Positions 14,215-18,431 of a stretch of 18,431 nt of DNA are shown in pieces. Origin of the DNA: Umezawaea sp039922235. GTDB taxonomy: Bacteria; Actinomycetota; Actinomycetes; Mycobacteriales; Pseudonocardiaceae. Position 1 is the stretch's first letter, and every line of letters starts with the position of its first letter. The stretch is taken from the NCBI GenBank assembly GCA_039922235.1, contig JBDSAJ010000321.1:1-18431 (forward strand), written 5' to 3'. The translations under genes and the position numbers were made by a program. The notes under the pieces were generated by a model. The model was not told the origin of the DNA, made no database searches, and saw only the letters and a program-made list of their open reading frames with translations.

Positions 14215-15105
14215 ATGAGCGAGAAGATGGATCTCGGCCGCTTCGGAGTGTGGACGTTCGACTTCGAGCACCAGCCGGCGAGCATGCTGCGCGAGTCCGT
14301 CCAGGAACTGGAGGAACTCGGCTGGCCCGCGATCTGGATTCCGGAGCTGACCGGCCGCGAGGCGATGACGCACGCCGGGTTCCTGCTCGCCAGCACCGAA
14401 CGGATCACCGTCGTCAACGGCATCGCGCGGATCTGGTCGCGTGAACCGGAGTGGACGCAGGGTGCCGCACGGCTGCTCGCCGACGCGTACCCGAGCCGGC
14501 ACGTGCTCGGCCTCGGCTTCGGTGGTGAGCCGCGACCGAAGCCGCTGCGGGTGATGGGCGACTACCTGGATGCCATGGACGCGGCGACGGGGCCCAACCC
14601 CGAGCCGAGTACGCCGACGCGTCGGCTCCTGGCGGCCTACGGGCCGAAGATGCTGGAGCTGGCCTGCGACCGGACCGCGGGCGCGCACACCTATCACGTC
14701 ACCGTGCGGCACACCGAGCAGGCGCGGGAGATTCTGGGCGACGGCTCGTTCCTGGGCGTCGAGCAGGCGGTGCTGTTCGAGAGCGACCCCGCCACCGCCC
14801 GTGCGATCGCGCGCGAGCACCTGCACGTGTACTTCACGACGCCGTACAACATCGCGAAATTCCTGCGCCTGGGCTACACCGAGGCCGACATCGACGGCGG
14901 CCGCGGCAGCGACCGGCTGGTCGACGACCTGGTGGCCTGGGGCGACCTCGACACGATCGTCGCCAAGCTGCACCACCACCTCGACGCGGGCGCCGACCAC
15001 GTCGGTGTCCAGGTGCTGGGCACCGAGCCGGGACGCTCGGCCATGCCGAGGTGGCGCGAACTGGCCGCGGCGCTGCTCCCTCAGCGGGTCGGTGCAGAGC
15101 ACTAG
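14215..15105 (+). CDS. LLM-class F420-dependent oxidoreductase
   Basis: A 296-aa luciferase-like monooxygenase-fold protein, resembling the MSMEG_4141-type F420-dependent group. Family stretches are LGRFGVWTFDFEHQPAS, ELGWPAIWIPELTGRE, NGIARIWSREPEWTQGAARLL and HVLGLGFGGEPRPKPL. Such enzymes use reduced coenzyme F420 as a hydride carrier to act on small organic molecules, and the physiological substrate is rarely known. ATG 14215 is chosen from its leaderless promoter. ATG 14227 is an alternative with no better ribosome site. It follows the ArsR-type gene by 43 bases but has its own promoter, and may form one pathway with the divergent SDR and hydrolase. Confidence 0.88.
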   Translation: MSEKMDLGRFGVWTFDFEHQPASMLRESVQELEELGWPAIWIPELTGREAMTHAGFLLASTERITVVNGIARIWSREPEWTQGAARLLADAYPSRHVLGLGFGGEPRPKPLRVMGDYLDAMDAATGPNPEPSTPTRRLLAAYGPKMLELACDRTAGAHTYHVTVRHTEQAREILGDGSFLGVEQAVLFESDPATARAIAREHLHVYFTTPYNIAKFLRLGYTEADIDGGRGSDRLVDDLVAWGDLDTIVAKLHHHLDAGADHVGVQVLGTEPGRSAMPRWRELAAALLPQRVGAEH

Positions 15106-15224
15106 TTCAGGTCCACGGGGAAGGTCGCGGAGATCGTCGACCCGGTCCGGCGCCTTGGCCATCGCGGTGGGCGTCGCAGTCGCTCCAGCTCGTCGAGGAA
15201 GAACCGCTCCAGCTCCGGCCGCCG
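15102..15224 (-). pseudogene. possible 3' remnant of a minus-strand gene
   Basis: On the minus strand a 40-codon stretch from 15224 to the stop at 15104-15102 is free of stops, has strong G/C third-position bias and reads like protein (RPELERFFLDELERLRR ... TISATFPVDLN). It has no start codon and a TGA (15227-15225) lies immediately upstream. Its stop shares the CTAG with the LLM stop. It may be the C-terminal end of a decayed gene, or chance in GC-rich DNA. No family was recognised. Confidence 0.25.
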
Positions 15225-15263
15225 TCAGTAGAGTCGAATCGGAGATCACGACCGGAGGAAGAG

Positions 15264-15410
15264 ATGAAGCGGAACATCACCTGCCCCTGTGGCGAGCGGA
15301 TCGTCGGCCAGGACGAGGACGACCTGGTGGCGAAGACCCAGCAGCACCTCAAGGAGAACCACCCCGGACACGACTACTCCCGCGACGAGATCCTCTTCAT
15401 GGCCTACTGA
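15264..15410 (+). CDS. DUF1059-family small protein
   Basis: A 48-aa protein. It begins MKRNITCPCGERIVGQDEDD, continues LVAKTQQHLKENHPGHDYS and ends RDEILFMAY. The CPCG pair with the later His residues (HLKENHPGH) resembles a miniature zinc-binding fold, which is the usual appearance of DUF1059 proteins. The function of the family is not established. The ribosome site GGAGG at 15254-15258 is ideal for ATG 15264. A hairpin terminator follows the stop, so it is probably monocistronic. TAGAGT (15229-15234) might be its -10 but lacks a matching -35. Confidence 0.85.
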   Translation: MKRNITCPCGERIVGQDEDDLVAKTQQHLKENHPGHDYSRDEILFMAY

Positions 15411-15419
15411 GCGGCAGGG

Positions 15420-15444
15420 CCGGTCGTGTCGAACACGCGACCGG
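15420..15444 (+). terminator. hairpin terminator after the DUF1059 gene
   Basis: CCGGTCG (15420-15426) pairs with CGACCGG (15438-15444), continued by TGT/ACA around a CGA loop, with a 2-base bulge. It lies 10 bases after the stop codon and just before the whiB-type promoter. Confidence 0.6.
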
Positions 15445-15454
15445 TCGCTGCGAG

Positions 15455-15483
15455 TTGAAACGATTTTGAAACGAATCTACACT
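15455..15483 (+). promoter_or_regulatory. promoter of the whiB-type operon with 11-bp tandem repeat
   Basis: TTGAAA (15455-15460) and TACACT (15478-15483) are 17 bases apart, a good sigma70-type promoter. The -35 is part of a tandem repeat: TTGAAACGATT at 15455-15465 and TTGAAACGAAT at 15466-15476 differ by one base and have an 11-bp period, about one helical turn. The expected start is near 15490, giving a leader of about 30 bases. The repeat fills the -35 and spacer and may be the binding site of a regulator. Confidence 0.7.
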
Positions 15484-15519
15484 CACCTTGTCACCACCGG
15501 TCGACAAGGGAGTGGGAGC

Positions 15520-15807
15520 ATGCCCGAACTATCACGCCTGCCCAAACCGGTCGCCGAATCGTGGGACTGGCAGCTCGCAGGCCTGTGCCGCGGCGTCGAC
15601 AGCGCACTGTTCTTCCACACGCCCAACGAACGCGGATCAGCCCGTGAGAGCAGGGAAGCACGCGCGAAAGCCCTGTGCGCCCGGTGCCCGGTCATGGCCG
15701 AGTGCCGCGCGCACGCCTTGCGGATCGAGGAGACCTACGGCATCTGGGGCGGGCTCGGCGAGAGCGAGTTGCGTGCCATGATCGCCAAACGCCACAAGCG
15801 TCCATGA
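15520..15807 (+). CDS. WhiB-family iron-sulfur regulator, WhiB3/WhiD-like
   Basis: A 95-aa Wbl protein. The four conserved Cys that hold a [4Fe-4S] cluster are C23 (LAGLCRG), C53 and C56 (LCARC) and C62 (AEC). The turn GIWGG is at 74-78, followed by a basic C-terminus (KRHKRP) that contacts DNA. The N-terminus (PELSRLPKP..ESWDWQL) and CRGVDSALFFH..NERG resemble WhiB3 of mycobacteria and WhiD of Streptomyces. Those act with the principal sigma factor and respond to oxygen or NO. ATG 15520 has AAGGGAG 7 bases upstream. Its stop overlaps the next start (ATGA, 15804-15807). It is the first gene of a three-gene coupled operon. Confidence 0.93.
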   Translation: MPELSRLPKPVAESWDWQLAGLCRGVDSALFFHTPNERGSARESREARAKALCARCPVMAECRAHALRIEETYGIWGGLGESELRAMIAKRHKRP

Positions 15808-16100
15808 CCGACCTCGCGGACCGGATGGTCGACCTGGTCTGGCACGTCGTGGCGACCTGCGGACGCGGTGGCCGGGAAGAGGCCACCGCGTGGCGTATCC
15901 TTCGCGACAACTTCACCCCCGCCTGCACCGATGACGTGCACGGCAGGGCCGTGCGGAGCCGAATGGTGACGGCGCTCCGGGCGGAGTTCGGTGCGGCGGC
16001 CGAGGCCCCGGTCAACCGGGCGCGGGTGCGGGACGAGATGGTGATCCGACGGTCGAGCACCACCCCCGGCCCCGGCGAACGGGTTGGGGAACCGCGATGA
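15804..16100 (+). CDS. uncharacterised 98-aa protein coupled to WhiB
   Basis: I do not recognise this family. It starts at an ATGA overlap with the whiB-type stop and ends in an ATGA overlap with the next gene, so it is clearly a translated member of the operon. The N-terminal part (MTDLADRMVDLVWHVVATC, then REEATAWRILRDNF) looks helical. A possible helix with many Arg follows (GRAVRSRMVTALRAEFG), then a flexible Pro/Gly/Arg tail after about 84. Cys are at 19 and 41. There is no signal peptide or membrane segment. The context suggests a partner or modulator of WhiB or of the MerR-type protein, but this is inference only. Confidence 0.75.
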   Translation: MTDLADRMVDLVWHVVATCGRGGREEATAWRILRDNFTPACTDDVHGRAVRSRMVTALRAEFGAAAEAPVNRARVRDEMVIRRSSTTPGPGERVGEPR

Positions 16101-16993
16101 CCGAGGACGCCGCGCCAGAGGCGCTCTGGACGCCGGGCGCCCTCGCGGCGATGCTCGGCATTTCCCCCAACACCCTGCGCACCTGGGACCACCGGTACGG
16201 CCTCGGACCGACCGCCCGCACGACGGGCGGTCACCGCCGCTACACCGGCGACGACGTGGAACGCGTGCGGCGGATGCTCGCGCACACCGCGTCCGGCATC
16301 GCACCCGCCGCCGCGGCGGCGATGTCCGCCACGGCGGCGCCGGAGACCGAGAACGCCGTGCAGCCCGTGCAGGGGACGGCGCGCACCGCCCGCAGCGGCC
16401 TGCGCCGCGCGGCGAACCGCCTGGACGCGCCGCTGCTGCACGACATCGCCGCCAAGCTGATCCTGGAGCACGGGGTCGTCGAGGCGTGGCAGCGCGTGTT
16501 CCAGCCGCTGCTGGCCGACCTGGGCGAGCGGATCGCGGCGAGCGGCAAGGGCGTCGAGATCGAGCACGTGACCAGCGCGGCGATCGGCCAAGCCCTGCGC
16601 GGGATCCCGTTCCCCACCAAGCAGGGCACGATGGCGGTGCTGCTGGCCTGCGCGCCCGAGGAGCAGCACACGCTGCCGCTGGAGGCGTTGGCGGCCGCCC
16701 TGTCCGAACAGGGGCACACCTGGCGGAACCTCGGTGCCCGCGTGCCCCCGGAAGCGTTGCGGGAGGCGATGGACAAGGTCGCGCCCGCGGTACTCGTCGT
16801 GTGGGCGCACCACGCCGACGTGGCGGCACTGGTGCCGGTGGCGGAGCTGGCGGGCCGCACCGACGTGGTGCTGGCGCTGGCCGGGCACGGGTGGTCCGGG
16901 ATGTCGCTGCCCGAGTCGGTTCGACGTCCGGCAACGCTGCCCGAAGCCGTGCGACTGGTCCTCGACACCGTGCACACGAACCCGGTTCGCTGA
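16097..16993 (+). CDS. CarH/LitR-like MerR regulator with degenerate B12-binding domain
   Basis: A 298-aa protein. The N-terminal MerR winged helix is at about 9-62 (WTPGALAAMLGISPNTLRTWDHRYGL, TGGHRRYTGDDVERVRRML). After a low-complexity Ala linker come a helical bundle (about 105-165) and a Rossmann-like domain (about 176-290), as in the adenosylcobalamin photoreceptors CarH/LitR. The Wx9EH signature is present as Ix9EH: E156-H157 are retained but the Trp is Ile146. The lower-ligand motif ExHxxG appears as EQHTLP, with His191 kept and Gly replaced by Pro. Cobalamin binding may therefore be altered or lost. ATG 16097 overlaps the preceding stop (ATGA). Target genes are unknown; MerR-type self-regulation at the upstream tandem repeat is possible. 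Confidence 0.8.
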   Translation: MTEDAAPEALWTPGALAAMLGISPNTLRTWDHRYGLGPTARTTGGHRRYTGDDVERVRRMLAHTASGIAPAAAAAMSATAAPETENAVQPVQGTARTARSGLRRAANRLDAPLLHDIAAKLILEHGVVEAWQRVFQPLLADLGERIAASGKGVEIEHVTSAAIGQALRGIPFPTKQGTMAVLLACAPEEQHTLPLEALAAALSEQGHTWRNLGARVPPEALREAMDKVAPAVLVVWAHHADVAALVPVAELAGRTDVVLALAGHGWSGMSLPESVRRPATLPEAVRLVLDTVHTNPVR

Positions 16994-16999
16994 CCGCCC

Positions 17000-17025
17000 G
17001 CGGGCCGCACCTGGGTGCGGCCCGC
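17000..17025. terminator. bidirectional terminator between the MerR-type gene and GH12
   Basis: A perfect 11-bp stem, GCGGGCCGCAC (17000-17010) with GTGCGGCCCGC (17015-17025), carries a CTGG loop. It lies in the 39-base gap between the two convergent stop codons, and its symmetry lets it work for both strands. Confidence 0.75.
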
Positions 17026-17032
17026 ACCACGG

Positions 17033-17782
17033 CTATCCGCTGACCGAGGCCGAGAAGTTGTTGACCGCCAGGCCCGCGCCGCCCTGCCACGGCTCGAAAC
17101 CGGCCTGGATGCTGGTCAGGTACCACGAGTTCGTGATCGCCCCGCGGTTCCGCACGTCGTTGATGAAGTCGAGCACGCTGAACGACCACGACGAGACGGC
17201 GGAGGGCGCGACGTAGGAGATCACGTTGTTCCCGCCGTTGTTGCCGCGCCAGACCTGCCAGCTGCGACCACCGATGTTGGTGTTGCCGACGACGCTGCCG
17301 ATGGGCTGGATCGGGCCCTGGCGGTTGAACCAGATCATGATCTCCATCTGGTTGACCCCGTTGGTCTTCGGCGTGGGGTCGAGCCAGATGTCGTACGCCG
17401 CGTCGTAGGTGCCGCCGGTGTACTGGTAGCTGATCGACGACGACGCGTTGCGGATCCGGCTGACCTGCATCGGCAGCGTGGAGCCGGGCGAGCAGTTGGT
17501 GTAGTGGCAGCCGAGGAACACCGACGGGTAGGACACCGGCGCGCCGTTGGTCGGCGCCGAGCCCTGCTGCTGGGTGATCCGGAACCCGGAGGAGGTGACG
17601 TTGAGGCACTGCGTCGCCGATGTTCCCCACCGGTTGTTCTGGACGACGTAGCGGCCCTGGATCGTGGTCGACCCGTACTGGTCGCAGATCGTGGTGTCGG
17701 CCTGCGCCTGCCCGGCCGAGGCGACGATCGTGCCCGCGACGAGCAGCACGGTTGACACCAGGGTGCGGATGCTTCGTTGCAT
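17033..17782 (-). CDS. secreted GH12 endo-beta-1,4-glucanase (cellulase)
   Basis: A 249-aa secreted enzyme. The signal peptide (RSIRTLVSTVLLVAGTIVA) is cut after AQA at residue 28. The GH12 beta-jelly-roll fills the rest. The nucleophile is Glu147 in NQMEIMIWF and the acid/base is Glu230 in QAGFEPWQGG. Cys pairs C33/C59 and C92/C97 probably form disulfides. CDQYGSTTIQGRYVVQNNRWG and VFLGCHYTNCSPG closely match Streptomyces GH12 cellulases. It has the catalytic domain only, with no cellulose-binding module. It hydrolyses internal beta-1,4-glucan bonds. ATG 17782 is chosen from AAGGAG just upstream and the proper signal peptide; an in-frame upstream start is not preceded by such a site. A CebR box lies 34 bases upstream, predicting repression relieved by cellobiose. 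Confidence 0.94.
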   Translation of the reverse strand: MQRSIRTLVSTVLLVAGTIVASAGQAQADTTICDQYGSTTIQGRYVVQNNRWGTSATQCLNVTSSGFRITQQQGSAPTNGAPVSYPSVFLGCHYTNCSPGSTLPMQVSRIRNASSSISYQYTGGTYDAAYDIWLDPTPKTNGVNQMEIMIWFNRQGPIQPIGSVVGNTNIGGRSWQVWRGNNGGNNVISYVAPSAVSSWSFSVLDFINDVRNRGAITNSWYLTSIQAGFEPWQGGAGLAVNNFSASVSG

Positions 17783-17815
17783 CGAACTCCTTCCACAGGG
17801 ACCGCGGCGACGGTC

Positions 17816-17829
17816 TGGGAGCGTTCCCA
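17816..17829. promoter_or_regulatory. CebR box upstream of GH12
   Basis: TGGGAGCGTTCCCA matches the known 14-bp CebR operator consensus TGGGAGCGCTCCCA at 13 of 14 positions. CebR is the LacI-family cello-oligosaccharide-responsive repressor of cellulase genes in Streptomyces and relatives. The site lies 34 bases upstream of the GH12 start codon, overlapping the expected transcription start. Confidence 0.85.
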
Positions 17830-17830
17830 C

Positions 17831-17859
17831 ATCAGACCTGATACCCCGGAGCCGCACAA
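17831..17859 (-). promoter_or_regulatory. candidate GH12 promoter
   Basis: On the minus strand TTGTGC (17859-17854) and TCTGAT (17836-17831) are 17 bases apart. The -35 match is weak (3 of 6) and the -10 moderate (4 of 6). The predicted start falls in the CebR box, which is the arrangement expected for repression. Confidence 0.35.
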
Positions 17860-17894
17860 GTCGTGCTGGCGTGTTCCGGCCACTCGACTACCTA

Positions 17895-17923
17895 TTGACC
17901 GCGTCGGCGGGTATCCCTAGCTT
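17895..17923 (+). promoter_or_regulatory. candidate promoter for the PfpI-family gene
   Basis: TTGACC (17895-17900) and TAGCTT (17918-17923) are 17 bases apart in a locally A+T-rich stretch. This would leave a leader of about 120 bases. GGGTAT at 17909-17914 resembles a SigB-type -10, but no GTTT-like -35 was found at the right distance. Confidence 0.3.
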
Positions 17924-18049
17924 GGAAACGACTGATTAGTTTTTCGGCTGAACGAATAGCGTTGGCGCCTCGCGCGCTTGGGCGCGTTCCCGCCTCTCGC
18001 CATGGTCCCGGCAGGAGATGGACCACTGGATCGAGTGAGGAGACTGAGC

Positions 18050-18431
18050 ATGGGACGAGTGCTGATCCTGGCGGGAGACGCCGCGGAGGAACTCGACTCG
18101 ATGTACCCGGTGTTCCGGCTGCGCGAGGAGGGGCACGAGGCGGTCGTCTCCGCGCCCACGACGCGTGCGATCAAGCTGGTGGTGCACGACTTCGAGCCGG
18201 GATGTGACGCCTACACCGAGAAACCCGGTCACCTGCTGCCCGTCGACGTGGCGTTCGCGGACGTGCGCCCCGAGGAGTACGACGCGCTGGTCATCCCTGG
18301 TGGCCGGGCGCCGGAGTACATCCGGGTGGACCCGGACGTGGCCCGCGTCGTCACGCACTTCTTCGACCAGGGGCTCCCGGTCGGCACGATCTGCCACGGT
18401 CCGCAGGTCCCGGCCGCGCTGGGGCTGCTCC
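18050..18431 (+). CDS. DJ-1/PfpI-family protein (3' end missing)
   Basis: The first 127 residues of a DJ-1/PfpI superfamily protein; the gene runs off the window. The N-terminus GRVLILAGDAAEELDSMYP contains the conserved acidic residue (E13/E14) of the active site. VIPGGRAPEYIR and TICHGPQ provide the nucleophile-elbow Cys115 with its following His. Members act as intracellular peptidases, deglycase/glyoxalase-type stress proteins or amidotransferase-like enzymes, and the exact activity is uncertain. ATG 18050 is chosen because GAGGAG (18037-18042) is 7 bases upstream. An in-frame ATG at 18002 lacks a ribosome site. It is transcribed away from the GH12 gene, with a 267-base gap between them holding both sets of promoter signals. 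Confidence 0.88.
   Translation, partial: MGRVLILAGDAAEELDSMYPVFRLREEGHEAVVSAPTTRAIKLVVHDFEPGCDAYTEKPGHLLPVDVAFADVRPEEYDALVIPGGRAPEYIRVDPDVARVVTHFFDQGLPVGTICHGPQVPAALGLL

Noticed and set aside
15735..17630. A 631-codon minus-strand frame across the MerR-type and GH12 genes
   Set aside because: Repetitive Arg/Pro/Ala translation; it covers genes with clear motifs on both strands.
17909..17914. GGGTAT as a SigB-type -10 for the PfpI-family gene
   Set aside because: No matching GTTT-like -35 at 14-16 bases upstream; kept only as a remark in the promoter entry.

Overview
The window is GC-rich (strong G/C third-position bias) and reads as an actinomycete chromosome. The markers are a WhiB regulator, two F420-dependent oxidoreductase families, secreted glycosidases with actinobacterial signal peptides, a CebR-type operator and several leaderless promoters. 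A Pseudonocardiales or Streptomyces-like saprophyte fits; genus cannot be fixed from sequence alone. No rRNA, tRNA, CRISPR array, insertion sequence or integrase was seen. Both edges cut genes.

Layout. (1) 1-2270: the 3' end of a PAF-acetylhydrolase-like alpha/beta hydrolase, a leaderless Cys-rich pentapeptide repeat protein, then a PPOX/F420-type flavoprotein divergent from a MerR regulator, with a MerR-style long-spacer promoter between them. (2) 2271-11998: a LacI regulator divergent from a six-gene operon: two sugar ABC permeases, a lipoprotein binding protein, GH51 alpha-L-arabinofuranosidase, GH35 beta-galactosidase and a secreted GH30 (subfamily 5-like) endo-beta-1,6-galactanase with a ricin-type C-terminal domain. 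Together these look like a type II arabinogalactan (plant AGP) utilisation locus. The GH30 enzyme would cut beta-1,6-galactan outside, the ABC system would import arabinogalacto-oligosaccharides, and the two unsecreted glycosidases would finish the job inside. Two LacI-type operators sit in the operon promoter. No ATPase gene is present, as expected where a shared MsiK-type ATPase is used. (3) 12062-15105: an SDR and alpha/beta hydrolase pair on the minus strand, divergent from an ArsR-type regulator followed by a leaderless LLM-class F420 oxidoreductase. A common motif lies upstream of the regulator and of the oxidoreductase. (4) 15102-16993: a possible gene remnant, a DUF1059 mini-protein, and a tightly coupled three-gene operon whiB3/whiD-like - unknown 98-aa protein - CarH/LitR-like MerR with a degenerate cobalamin pocket. 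(5) 17033-18431: a secreted GH12 endoglucanase with a near-consensus CebR box, and the start of a DJ-1/PfpI-family protein.

The most unusual items are the WhiB/unknown/CarH-like operon with its 11-bp-periodic promoter repeat, the arabinogalactan operon with its operator layout, and the MerR/PPOX and ArsR/LLM regulatory circuits, both of which end in leaderless transcripts.
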